Made by a program: the position numbers and the translations under genes
Origin: JBEGQX01 sp041180805
Lineage (GTDB): Bacteria > Planctomycetota > Planctomycetia > Gemmatales > Gemmataceae
Length of the DNA stretch: 30,460 nucleotides
Assembly: GCA_041180805.1 (NCBI GenBank)
Contig: JBEGQX010000201.1
Span: 1-30,460, forward strand
Direction: 5' to 3'
Part shown: one piece after another, positions 8,916 to 17,471 of the stretch
Position numbering within the stretch: position 1 is the first letter of the stretch
How the letters are laid out: each line of letters opens with the position of its first letter
The notes under the pieces: model-generated
Told to the model about the DNA's origin: nothing
The model's database searches: none
What the model saw: the letters and a program-made list of their open reading frames with translations, nothing else

Positions 8916-9878
8916 TTATTCTGGGAATAGAGGGGTGCTTAGATAGCGTTCGCCCAAGTCAGGCAGAATCACAACTATCAATTTGCCAGCATTTTCAGGC
9001 CTATGGGCCACCTGAACCGCAGCATGGGCTGCTGCACCGCAGCTGATACCGCATAGAAATCCCTCTTCTTTCGCCATTCTTCTGGTCATGGCAAAAGCAT
9101 CATCATCAGAAACCTGAATGACTTCATCAATAATGTTTAAATTTAGAACTCCCGGTATAAAACCAGCCCCAATCCCTTGAATTTTATGCCTTCCGGGCTT
9201 TATTTCCTCTCCTGTGCGCTTCTGAGTGATAACAGGGCTGGAAATTGGCTCCACTGCTATGGCCTTAAAAGTAGGTTTTCGGGCCTTCAGCACCTCACTG
9301 ATACCGGTAATGGTGCCTCCGGTTCCAACACCGGAAACAAGAATATCCACTTTACCATCTGTGTCTGCCCAAATTTCTTCCGCAGTTGTTTTGCGATGAA
9401 CCTCTGGATTTGCAGGATTTTTAAACTGTTGGGGCATATAGGAATTTGGAGTAGTGGCGATAAGTTCTTCCGCTTTCGCAACGGCTCCGCTCATTCCTTT
9501 TTCACCCGGCGTAAGAACGATTTCCGCTCCGAAAGCCTTCAAAAGCCTTCTTCTTTCCAAACTCATGGTTTCAGGCATGGTCACCACAAGCTTGTAACCC
9601 CTAGCAGCGCAGGTAAAAGCCAACCCAATACCGGTGTTCCCACTAGTGGGTTCGATAATGGTTGTTCCTTCCTTGATTTTTCCTTCCTTCTCTGCGGTAT
9701 TAATCATGGAAACCGCAATTCGATCCTTCACGCTCCACAAAGGATTGAAATTTTCCAGCTTGGCGACAACATGTGCTGAAGCATTTCCAACAACTCTGCG
9801 CATTTTAATAAGAGGAGTGTTTCCAACACATTGGGTAATGTCATCGTAAATTTTTCCACGAACACCTGATCCAGCCAT
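8916..9878 (-). CDS. cysK: Cysteine synthase (O-acetylserine sulfhydrylase)
   Basis: A 320-residue pyridoxal-phosphate enzyme that makes L-cysteine from O-acetylserine and sulfide in the cytoplasm. The PLP-binding lysine is K51 in NPLWSVKDR. The substrate-binding loop is EPTSGNTGIGLAF, the phosphate-binding glycine loop is SGVGTGGTITG, and GISCGAA near the C-terminus carries the serine that contacts the PLP nitrogen. Length and motifs match the CysK/CysM type; cystathionine beta-synthase is less likely because there is no extra domain. The ATG has a strong AAGGAG 6 bases upstream. It is divergent from the HAD gene across a 207-base gap in which I could not place a convincing promoter. Confidence 0.94.
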   Translation of the reverse strand: MAGSGVRGKIYDDITQCVGNTPLIKMRRVVGNASAHVVAKLENFNPLWSVKDRIAVSMINTAEKEGKIKEGTTIIEPTSGNTGIGLAFTCAARGYKLVVTMPETMSLERRRLLKAFGAEIVLTPGEKGMSGAVAKAEELIATTPNSYMPQQFKNPANPEVHRKTTAEEIWADTDGKVDILVSGVGTGGTITGISEVLKARKPTFKAIAVEPISSPVITQKRTGEEIKPGRHKIQGIGAGFIPGVLNLNIIDEVIQVSDDDAFAMTRRMAKEEGFLCGISCGAAAHAAVQVAHRPENAGKLIVVILPDLGERYLSTPLFPE

Positions 9879-10085
9879 GGTTAACTCCTTAATTCTTTCG
9901 CAGAACTCCCACTTTTACTTAGGCACTTCTAATCGAACCAATACACAGGAATTTCGCTTTGATCAAGAGAAACTTTACGATATTCATCAAGTTAGGCAGT
10001 AATTTCGCATGGCTATCAATCCCATCTTCATCATTTATTGTTGAATTGGGTTGTCTGCGGATCCTTCGAACGATAATTATCCTTA

Positions 10086-10700
10086 ATGAAAACACCCGTA
10101 CTAGTCTTTGATTTTGGGAATGTTTTGGGAATGTTCAGCCATTACAAGGCGGCATCACAAATTTCGTTTTTCACTTCTCACCAGTTGGAAACAATCCGAA
10201 ACACATTATTTGAATCTGCCACGGAAGACCTTTTGGAAAAAGGCCAACTATCCCCGGAAGAATTTCGTGGCAGCATGCGAGAAAAGCTTGCACTGGATTG
10301 TTCAGATGCCCAATTTGATGAAGCATTCAGCGATATGTTCAGCCCTAATCTCCATGTTTGCAGATTAATTCCAAAACTGGCTAAAAACCACCGTCTGCTT
10401 CTGCTAAGCAACACCAATTGGTTCCATGCCAGGAAGTTTAAAGACCAGTTTTCTGAAACTTTGAAGCATTTCGAACATTTGATTCTTTCCCATGAAGTAG
10501 GTTGTCGCAAACCAAGCAGTATGATTTATGAAACCTTAAATCAGCGCACAAACACCCTGCCGGGGGACTGTATTTTCATTGACGATCTTCTTTCCAATAT
10601 CCAAGCTGCCGAATCTTGTGGTTGGAAGGGGATTCTTTACGGACCTAACATCTCATTGGAAGAGAATTTGCTGAACCACAAAGTAATACTGGAAGCCTAG
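10086..10700 (+). CDS. HAD superfamily phosphatase, YihX-like
   Basis: A 204-residue haloacid dehalogenase-fold hydrolase. Motif I is VFDFGNVL with nucleophile D9; the second Asp of the usual DxD is a Gly, as in the DLGNV/DFGNV subgroup that includes E. coli YihX, a sugar-phosphate phosphatase. Motif II is LLLLSNTN. Motif III is the Lys in GCRKPSSMIYE. Motif IV is the Asp pair in CIFIDDLLSNI. The substrate cannot be read from sequence. I see no Shine-Dalgarno sequence before the ATG. TTGTCT (10051-10056) and TAATTA (10074-10079) are 17 bases apart and would give a very short leader, so it may be leaderless. The next gene, glyA, starts 48 bases downstream on the same strand. Confidence 0.85.
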   Translation: MKTPVLVFDFGNVLGMFSHYKAASQISFFTSHQLETIRNTLFESATEDLLEKGQLSPEEFRGSMREKLALDCSDAQFDEAFSDMFSPNLHVCRLIPKLAKNHRLLLLSNTNWFHARKFKDQFSETLKHFEHLILSHEVGCRKPSSMIYETLNQRTNTLPGDCIFIDDLLSNIQAAESCGWKGILYGPNISLEENLLNHKVILEA

Positions 10701-10748
10701 GCTTTCTGTCGCTACCCTGACTAAATCAATTATTTTGGAGTGCATCAC

Positions 10749-11993
10749 ATGAATCCAATTGAAAAAGCAGATCCTGAAATCTGGGGCGCCATAGCACACG
10801 AAAAGAAGAGGCAGCAAGAAGGCCTCGAAATGATTGCCTCTGAAAACTACACCAGCCCGGCAATAATGGCAGCACAAGGTTCGGTTCTAACTAACAAGTA
10901 CGCTGAAGGTTATCCAGGCAAGCGTTATTATGGCGGTTGTGAATTTGTGGATGAGGTCGAAAAAATTGCTATCGACCGGGCCTGCAAGCTTTTTGGAGCC
11001 GAGCACGCCAATGTTCAACCTCATGCCGGCGCAAGCGCTAACATGGGCGTATATTTTTCATGCCTTCAACCCGGGGATACGATTCTGGGAATGAATCTGG
11101 CCCATGGTGGCCATCTTACACATGGCATGCCTTTGAATTTTTCAGGCAAGCTCTACAAGATTGTTCCTTATGGTGTCCGTCAGGACAATGGTTTGATTGA
11201 TTACGATGAAGTTGCAAAACTTGCTCGCGAACACAAACCAAAGATGGTTCTGGCAGGGGCCAGCGCCTATTCCCGGATCATCGATTTTGCCCGATTTGCT
11301 GAAATAGCCAAGGAAGTTGGGGCAATTTTTATGGTGGATATGGCCCATATTGCGGGTCTTGTGGCTGGTGACCAGCACCCCTCCCCAATACCATGGGCAG
11401 ACTTTGTTACCACAACAACCCATAAAACATTACGCGGGCCTCGAAGTGGCCTCGCCATGTGCAAAAAAGCCTGGGCTGAAAAGCTTAATAAGGCAGTTTT
11501 TCCCGGTATGCAGGGTGGCCCTCTTATGCATGTCATTGCTGCGAAGGCCATTATCTTTGGTGAGGCATTGAAGCCAGAGTTCAAGGTTTATGCATCACAA
11601 ATCGTGGCTAATGCCCGTACTGTTGCCCATGAGATTATTTCCCGAGGCCACAGAATTATTTCTGGTGGCACGGATAACCACATGATGTTGGTGGATGTAA
11701 ACCATAAAGGCTTAAGTGGCAAGATAGCTGAAACCGCCCTTGATGCATCTGGGATTACCATCAACAGGAATGGAATTCCTTATGACACAAGGCCACCACT
11801 TGATCCATCAGGTATCCGGATCGGCACCCCTGCCCTAACCACCAGGGGTATGAAAGAACCTGAAATGAAAAAGGTCGCAAATTGGATTTGTGATGTTCTT
11901 GCAAACCCCACCGACAAGACAGTTCAGGAAAAGGTTCGTGGCGAGGTCAGGGAACTTTGCAAGAGTTTCCCCGCGCCATCAGAAATCGCTTGA
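10749..11993 (+). CDS. glyA: Serine hydroxymethyltransferase
   Basis: A 414-residue PLP enzyme that interconverts serine and glycine while transferring a one-carbon unit to or from tetrahydrofolate. The PLP lysine is K226 in TTTTHKTLRGPRSG. Other family signatures are EMIASENYTS near the N-terminus, NKYAEGYPGKRYYGG, and VDMAHIAGLVA. An in-frame GTG at 10740 would add three residues, but the ATG at 10749 has TTTGGAG with an 8-base spacer. It heads a run of glycine-cleavage genes, so glycine made here can feed the next enzymes and both supply methylene-THF. The gap to gcvT is 119 bases. Confidence 0.96.
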   Translation: MNPIEKADPEIWGAIAHEKKRQQEGLEMIASENYTSPAIMAAQGSVLTNKYAEGYPGKRYYGGCEFVDEVEKIAIDRACKLFGAEHANVQPHAGASANMGVYFSCLQPGDTILGMNLAHGGHLTHGMPLNFSGKLYKIVPYGVRQDNGLIDYDEVAKLAREHKPKMVLAGASAYSRIIDFARFAEIAKEVGAIFMVDMAHIAGLVAGDQHPSPIPWADFVTTTTHKTLRGPRSGLAMCKKAWAEKLNKAVFPGMQGGPLMHVIAAKAIIFGEALKPEFKVYASQIVANARTVAHEIISRGHRIISGGTDNHMMLVDVNHKGLSGKIAETALDASGITINRNGIPYDTRPPLDPSGIRIGTPALTTRGMKEPEMKKVANWICDVLANPTDKTVQEKVRGEVRELCKSFPAPSEIA

Positions 11994-12112
11994 AGCTTGG
12001 CCCGAAGGCTTCTAAACTCATCTTCAAGTGGGGTTGAAAACAGGCAGATATGGTTGAATATCTTCTTGTGAAAGGATTCACCCTGACGATGTTCCTTTAT
12101 CTGTGAGGATTC

Positions 12113-13192
12113 ATGCCCCTTTTGACACCTCTTCATACATGGCATTCCCAAAATGGCGCCAGAATGGTGGATTTTGGTGGATGGGATATGCCGGTTCAAT
12201 ACACATCGATTGTAGATGAGCACCAAGCCGTAAGAAATCAGGCTGGCATTTTTGATATAAGCCACATGGGAAGGCTTTTTGTTAGCGGACCAGATGCCTG
12301 CAAATTTCTTCAGTTGGTATGCACAAACGACATAGCAACCCTTGCGGAAGGGCAAGTAAGGTATAGCCTTGTCTGCAACGAAGGTGGAACCATTCTTGAT
12401 GACATTCTTGTTTATAAATTAAAGGATCAATTCCTGCTTGTTGTAAATGCCAGTAACCGCACCAAGATTGTCGACTGGTTAATGAAACACAAGGCAGGGT
12501 TCCAGGTAAACTTGGATGACAAGACCCTGAATACTGGAATGGTCGCAATTCAAGGCCCTAAAGCAATGGAAATTGCAGACCATATTTGTTCTGAAAAAGC
12601 CTCGGATCTTAAATACTATTTCTGCCGAAAAGGCAGGCTTTTTGACTCGGATGCGATTATCAGCAGAACAGGTTACACCGGCGAAGATGGAATTGAATTT
12701 ATCATACCTAATGAAAGCCTTGAAAAAGCTTGGATTGCTTTGATTTCCATGGGGTTAAAGCCCTGTGGGCTTGGTTGCCGGGATACCCTCAGGCTGGAGG
12801 CTGGAATGCCTCTTTATGGCCATGAAATAGATGAACAAACCAACCCTCTTGAGGCTGGCCTGGGTTGGGCAGTGAAAATGAATCAAAAAGAATTCATCGG
12901 CAAAAAGTCACTATCAGGATTTGAATCCAATAGTAACAAGCGAACCCGTGTGGGTATAGAAGTACTTGGAAGAAGAATTCCCAGAGAGGGTTGCTTGCTA
13001 TTTCACCTTGGGAAAGAGGTTGGCAAGGTCTGTAGTGGGACTTTCTCCCCTACATTTCAAAAGCCCTTGGCAATGGGGTATCTTCCAGCCAATCTTGCCA
13101 AACTTGAAACGGAAATTGAAGTAGATATTCGGGGGAATAGGGAAAAAGCAAAAGTTGTTCCCATTCCATTTTATAAAAGGCCAAAGAATTAA
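12113..13192 (+). CDS. gcvT: Glycine cleavage system T protein (aminomethyltransferase)
   Basis: A 359-residue T protein. It takes the aminomethyl group from the lipoyl arm of GcvH, releases ammonia and passes the carbon to tetrahydrofolate. Family marks are TPLHTWHSQNGARMVDFGGW at the N-terminus, FDISHMGRL, and CNEGGTILDDILVY, whose Asp pair (D96/D97) contains the conserved folate-site aspartate. RTGYTGEDGIEF and GCRDTLRLEAGMPLYGHE lie in the middle. The ATG follows GAGGA at only a 3-base spacer. It is second in the glyA-gcv block. Confidence 0.95.
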   Translation: MPLLTPLHTWHSQNGARMVDFGGWDMPVQYTSIVDEHQAVRNQAGIFDISHMGRLFVSGPDACKFLQLVCTNDIATLAEGQVRYSLVCNEGGTILDDILVYKLKDQFLLVVNASNRTKIVDWLMKHKAGFQVNLDDKTLNTGMVAIQGPKAMEIADHICSEKASDLKYYFCRKGRLFDSDAIISRTGYTGEDGIEFIIPNESLEKAWIALISMGLKPCGLGCRDTLRLEAGMPLYGHEIDEQTNPLEAGLGWAVKMNQKEFIGKKSLSGFESNSNKRTRVGIEVLGRRIPREGCLLFHLGKEVGKVCSGTFSPTFQKPLAMGYLPANLAKLETEIEVDIRGNREKAKVVPIPFYKRPKN

Positions 13193-13280
13193 CTGGAATC
13201 TTTGTGAGTTTGATTTTCTATTGTGGATGAGTGGCTTGGTTGTCGCTTATCAATGTAATTAGGGTCAGGAGTACAAGCAA

Positions 13281-13667
13281 ATGGATCTGAAAAAACTGCG
13301 CTATGCCAAAAGCCATGAATGGGCTTCCCTGGAAGGCAATATTTGCACCGTGGGTCTTACCAAGTTTGCTGTTGATCAGCTAACCGATGTTATCTATATC
13401 GATCTGCCAGACAAGGGTGACCCCGCTCTTAAAGGCGACAGTTTTGGCGAGATTGAATCCGTAAAGGCAGTCAGCGACTTGTATGCCCCCGTGGATGGGG
13501 AAATTGTTGAAATAAATGATAAACTCGCTGCAGATCCAACTTTGGTTTCTAAGGAACCCTATGGAAAAGGCTGGTTGATCAAGATTAAATGCGAAGGGAA
13601 GCCCAATCTTGACCACTTGCTTTCTCTCGAAGATTACGAAAAGCAAATCGCCTGTGATAATCATTAA
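13281..13667 (+). CDS. gcvH: Glycine cleavage system H protein (lipoyl carrier)
   Basis: A 128-residue lipoyl-carrier protein that shuttles the aminomethyl intermediate between the P, T and L proteins. The lipoylated lysine is K62 in FGEIESVKAVSDLYAPVDGE, the diagnostic motif. The length is normal for the family. AGGAG (13267-13271) lies 9 bases before the ATG. It sits between gcvT and gcvPA, and the lipoyl/octanoyl transferase gene at the end of the operon could supply its cofactor. Confidence 0.96.
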   Translation: MDLKKLRYAKSHEWASLEGNICTVGLTKFAVDQLTDVIYIDLPDKGDPALKGDSFGEIESVKAVSDLYAPVDGEIVEINDKLAADPTLVSKEPYGKGWLIKIKCEGKPNLDHLLSLEDYEKQIACDNH

Positions 13668-13700
13668 AAGTTTTGAACTCAAATAGCCTGGAGGATTCAG

Positions 13701-15086
13701 GTGTCCTACTTACTGAACACTCAAGAAGACGAAATCCAAATGTTAAAATCCATCGGGATTAAAAACATTGAGGACCTATTTGCCCATATACCGGAATCTG
13801 TCCGGATGAAGCGATTGCTTGATATTCCAGCCCCAATGTCGGAAATGGAATTAACACGCCATGTCGGCAGGCTGGCTGCAAGCAACTTGAACGCAGATAA
13901 CGCCGTTTGTTTTCTAGGTGGCGGTAGCTACGACCACTTTATCCCCGCAGTTGTTGACACTATAAGCGGCCGCAGCGAATTCTACACTGCTTACACCCCA
14001 TACCAGGCGGAAGCCAGCCAAGGCAGTCTTCAGGCTTTCTTCGAGTTCCAGACACTTATTGCGCAGCTATCCGGAATGGATATTTCGAATGCCAGTCTTT
14101 ACGAGGCAGGCTCGGCACTGGGCGAAGCCATTCTCATGGCCATGTCCCTAACCGGCAGGTCTGCAAAAGTTCTAGTGGCTGATACGGTTCACCCGGAATA
14201 CAAGCTTTCCTTCTCCACCTTCCTTGCCAATCTTGAACCTAAAATCGAGACGGTGGCAAGCAAGAATGGAAAAGTCTGCCTGAAAGACCTTGAATCCAAA
14301 TTGGATGAAGGAACCTGTTGCTTTATCATTCAACACCCGAATTTCTTTGGAAATCTTGAGGATGTTGATGAAATCGCCCGCCTGGTGCACAGCAAGGGAG
14401 CCCTGTTCGTATCAACCTACGATCCCATTAGTCTCGGTATCCTCAAAACCCCCGGTGACTATGGTTGCGATATTGCCGTGGCTGAAGGTCAATGTCTTGG
14501 CAATCCCATGAACTTTGGTGGCCCATACCTTGGGTTGCTTTCCTGCAGGGAAGAATTCGTTCGTAAAATTCCAGGACGTCTCGTGGGTCAAACAGTCGAC
14601 CGAAATGGTAAACGCTGTTGGGTTCTTACCCTGCAAACCCGCGAACAGCACATCCGCCGGGAAAAAGCAACCAGTAATATCTGCACGAATCAAGGTCTCT
14701 TCGCATTACGGGCGGCGGTTTATCTTGCCGCGCTTGGCCCGAAGGGCCTTCAGGAAACCGCTGAACTTTGCTTTAGGAAGGCACATTTTGCGGCCGAATT
14801 GTTGTGCAAGATTCCCGGCGTCACATTGAAATTCAATCAACCATTCTTCAAGGAATTCACCTTGGAATTACCATGTCCGGCCAGCCATATTATCCATTCG
14901 CTTGCGGATGATGGCTTTTTGGCTGGTCTTGATTTGGCCAGGTGGTTTGACGGAATGAAAAATTCCATTTTAATTGCGGTTACTGAAAAACGGACTCGCT
15001 CCGAAATAGAGAGGTTTGCTGCCGCTTTTGCTGCCGCCGTTGAAAATTCAAAGTCCAAGGGCAAAAATGCCTCCTATAAGTCCTAG
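13701..15086 (+). CDS. gcvPA: Glycine dehydrogenase (decarboxylating) subunit 1
   Basis: The N-terminal half of the split P protein, 461 residues against about 448 in other bacteria. It pairs with GcvPB to decarboxylate glycine. Recognisable segments are FLGGGSYDHFIPAVVD, SEFYTAYTPYQAEASQGSLQ, and FALRAAVYLAALGPKG. This half has the fold of a PLP enzyme but not the catalytic lysine, which is on GcvPB. The start is a GTG at 13701 with GGAGG (13690-13694) 6 bases upstream. No good ATG is available in frame nearby. Confidence 0.95.
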   Translation: MSYLLNTQEDEIQMLKSIGIKNIEDLFAHIPESVRMKRLLDIPAPMSEMELTRHVGRLAASNLNADNAVCFLGGGSYDHFIPAVVDTISGRSEFYTAYTPYQAEASQGSLQAFFEFQTLIAQLSGMDISNASLYEAGSALGEAILMAMSLTGRSAKVLVADTVHPEYKLSFSTFLANLEPKIETVASKNGKVCLKDLESKLDEGTCCFIIQHPNFFGNLEDVDEIARLVHSKGALFVSTYDPISLGILKTPGDYGCDIAVAEGQCLGNPMNFGGPYLGLLSCREEFVRKIPGRLVGQTVDRNGKRCWVLTLQTREQHIRREKATSNICTNQGLFALRAAVYLAALGPKGLQETAELCFRKAHFAAELLCKIPGVTLKFNQPFFKEFTLELPCPASHIIHSLADDGFLAGLDLARWFDGMKNSILIAVTEKRTRSEIERFAAAFAAAVENSKSKGKNASYKS

Positions 15087-15110
15087 ACCAGAATATCAGG
15101 ATGAAAAATC

Positions 15111-16565
15111 ATGGATAAAAATCAATCTACCGGACTGCTTTTTGAAATTAGTCACAAAGGCAGGCGCTGCCATCAGCTACCTGAATGTGATGTTCCATTT
15201 CCTGAAAGCTCAAAGTCCATGGATTCCAAGTATCTTTCGAAAGCCAACCTTGGGCTTCCAGAAATCGCCGAGTCTGATTTAATTCGTCATTACACCAACC
15301 TTTCCACCCGAAACATGTCGATTGACACCAACTTCTATCCACTTGGAAGTTGCACCATGAAATACAACCCCAAGCGGCATGAACGTTTGAGTGCCCTCAG
15401 TGGGATGGCACATGTTCACCCATTGCAAGAGGATTCCACCTGCCAGGGCATGTTGGAAATCATGTGGGAAATGCAAAATTTCCTGGGGGAAATTGCGGGG
15501 TTGGACGGTGTTTCCCTTCAACCTGCGGCTGGAGCTCATGGCGAACTGACCGCCTTGCTTGTGGCAGCGGCATATTTCCGACACCGTAAGGAAAAACGTA
15601 CCAAGGTTCTAATTCCAGATAGCGCCCACGGAACAAATCCCGCCAGTGCCGCAATTGCTGGATTTGATACCGTCACCATAAAAAGTAATTCAGAAGGCAA
15701 AGTGGACATGGATGATCTTATACCCAAGATCACCAATGAAACCGCAGTATTCATGATTACCAACCCTAACACTCTTGGGTTGTTTGATGAACAGATCGTC
15801 AAAATCACCGACTTGATCCACAAGGCTGGTGGCTTGGTTTACCTTGACGGCGCCAATATGAACGCCATCTTGGGAATCACCCGGCCTGGTGACTTTGGTG
15901 CAGATATGATGCATTACAATGTCCACAAGACATTTACAGGCCCACATGGGGCGGGTGGCCCTGGTAGCGGACCCATTGCTGTGCGAAAACAACTGGTTCC
16001 TTTTCTACCTTCCCCCATTGTGGTTAAAACCAATCATGGCTACCACTTGGATTATAATCGCCCCCAAAGCATTGGCAGGGTTAGAAGCTTTTTCGGAAAC
16101 ACAGGAATCCTCCTGCGAGGGTATTTTTACATCAGGACTTTGGGTGCCGAAGGCCTCCGAAAAGTTAGTGAACACGCGGTATTGAATGCAAACTATCTGC
16201 TTTCCAAAATCAAGGACCATTTTGATGTTCCGCATTCTCGTGGTTGCATGCATGAGTTTGTGGCCAGTGCTAGAAACCTGCGCAAGGATAAAAAAATTAG
16301 CGCCATGGATATTGGCAAAAGACTTCTGGACCATGGTTATCATGCTCCTACGGTCTACTTCCCCCTGGTTGTGCCCGAAGCCATGATGATGGAACCTACA
16401 GAAACTGAAAGCAAGGAAACCCTCGATCATTTTGCTGAGACTCTTATTAAAATCAAAAATGAGGACGCTGAATTGTTGCACCATGCTCCTCATACCTTGG
16501 AAATCAGCCGCCCTGATGAGGTGAAGGCAGCCAAAGAACCAGTGCTTCGCTGGAAAGCAAAATAA
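15111..16565 (+). CDS. gcvPB: Glycine dehydrogenase (decarboxylating) subunit 2
   Basis: The C-terminal half of the split P protein, 484 residues, carrying the PLP-binding lysine K273 in MHYNVHKTFTGPHGAGGPG. Other family marks are IDTNFYPLGSCTMKYNPK, SLQPAAGAHGELTALL and IPDSAHGTNPASAA. It starts 24 bases after gcvPA, with AGGA 9 bases upstream of the ATG, and ends 14 bases before the next gene. With GcvPA it forms the decarboxylating subunit of the glycine cleavage system. Confidence 0.96.
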   Translation: MDKNQSTGLLFEISHKGRRCHQLPECDVPFPESSKSMDSKYLSKANLGLPEIAESDLIRHYTNLSTRNMSIDTNFYPLGSCTMKYNPKRHERLSALSGMAHVHPLQEDSTCQGMLEIMWEMQNFLGEIAGLDGVSLQPAAGAHGELTALLVAAAYFRHRKEKRTKVLIPDSAHGTNPASAAIAGFDTVTIKSNSEGKVDMDDLIPKITNETAVFMITNPNTLGLFDEQIVKITDLIHKAGGLVYLDGANMNAILGITRPGDFGADMMHYNVHKTFTGPHGAGGPGSGPIAVRKQLVPFLPSPIVVKTNHGYHLDYNRPQSIGRVRSFFGNTGILLRGYFYIRTLGAEGLRKVSEHAVLNANYLLSKIKDHFDVPHSRGCMHEFVASARNLRKDKKISAMDIGKRLLDHGYHAPTVYFPLVVPEAMMMEPTETESKETLDHFAETLIKIKNEDAELLHHAPHTLEISRPDEVKAAKEPVLRWKAK

Positions 16566-16579
16566 TTTGGGATGATTTG

Positions 16580-17320
16580 ATGCCACGGGTTGAATGCAGG
16601 CTGATACCCCAGGAAGAAAATTGGGGCCCTGAGGCCATGGCTTCAGATGAAATATTACTCGAATCGCTGACCGATCATGATGTTGCCTTAAGATTTTACA
16701 CATGGAAAGAACCCACCCTGACCTTGGGATATTTCCAAAACCACAAGCTTATTGAATCAAACCCAAATCTTGCAAAGCTTCCATGGTTAAGAAGAGCCTC
16801 AGGTGGTGAAGCATTGGTTCATCATCACGAACTCACTTACGCAATTGCCGCGAAAGAGTCAGTGACCGGAACAAAAACAGCGTTGTTCCAAGAGAAATTT
16901 CATTCGGCGATCCGTATTGCCATTCAAAAACTTGGTGTAATTGCCCCGGAAACACCCAAAGAAGAGCAAAAATTAGATCAGAACAATCTCTTATGCTTTC
17001 TTCATCACACGACACAAGATTTAACGCTTGGGTTTTCAAAAATTGTGGGTAGCGCGCAAAGGAAGAAAAAAGATCGCATTCTGCAGCATGGCGGAATCTT
17101 ATTAAAGCAAAGCAAACATACCCCCGAATTGCCCGGAATCAAAGAGTTAACTGGATTGGAAATCAAAGCGGAAGTGCTTGAAAGCCTGATTCTCAGTGAA
17201 CTTGAATTTAGCTTGGGTTGGGATTTTAATACAATTTCCTGGAGTGATCAGGAAAAAGTATGGATAAAGAATCTTGCGGAATCCCGTTATAAATCCAACG
17301 ATTGGAACCTTAAGAGATAA
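16580..17320 (+). CDS. LipM-like octanoyltransferase / lipoate-protein ligase family protein
   Basis: A 246-residue member of the biotin/lipoate protein ligase fold. LRRASGGEALVHHHELTYA is the RRxxGG...VHHxEL signature of the acyl-binding pocket, and SKIVGSAQRKKKDRILQHGG is the KIxGSAQ signature with lysine K154. C139 in NLLCF lies 15 residues before that lysine, where, as I recall, LipM octanoyltransferases have their nucleophilic cysteine. LplA ligases lack it and have an extra C-terminal domain that is also absent here. LipM moves octanoyl groups from acyl carrier protein to GcvH. I chose the ATG at 16580 over the adjacent TTG at 16577. It is the last gene of the gcv operon, 14 bases after gcvPB. 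LipM rather than ligase is inference. Confidence 0.8.
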   Translation: MPRVECRLIPQEENWGPEAMASDEILLESLTDHDVALRFYTWKEPTLTLGYFQNHKLIESNPNLAKLPWLRRASGGEALVHHHELTYAIAAKESVTGTKTALFQEKFHSAIRIAIQKLGVIAPETPKEEQKLDQNNLLCFLHHTTQDLTLGFSKIVGSAQRKKKDRILQHGGILLKQSKHTPELPGIKELTGLEIKAEVLESLILSELEFSLGWDFNTISWSDQEKVWIKNLAESRYKSNDWNLKR

Positions 17321-17349
17321 CAAAAGCCCCATTAGCAAGCCAATGGGGC
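17321..17349 (-). terminator. Hairpin, probable terminator for the Cys-rich gene
   Basis: GCCCCATT (17326-17333) and AATGGGGC (17342-17349) form a perfect 8-bp stem with an 8-base loop. On the minus strand it is followed by TTTTGTT, so it best fits the end of the minus-strand gene at 17472-18077, about 120 bases after its stop. The plus-strand side has no T-run, but the hairpin starts 5 bases after the stop of the gcv operon and may act there too. Confidence 0.6.
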
Positions 17350-17471
17350 GGAGCAGTTGAGGAGTATCAGGGGACCGATGCCGGGTTTGGCCCATTTGAA
17401 ATGTTCAAACAGGCCCACCCGATAAGTCCAAGCGTTTTAACACAGATACTGCTATCACCAAGTTTTACAAC

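Noticed and set aside
9177..9779. A 200-codon plus-strand open frame inside cysK
   Set aside because: Antisense to a gene with all catalytic motifs; composition is unlike a protein from this genome.
16005..16703. A 232-codon minus-strand open frame across gcvPB and the LipM-like gene
   Set aside because: It crosses two well-supported genes in antisense and shows no recognisable domain.
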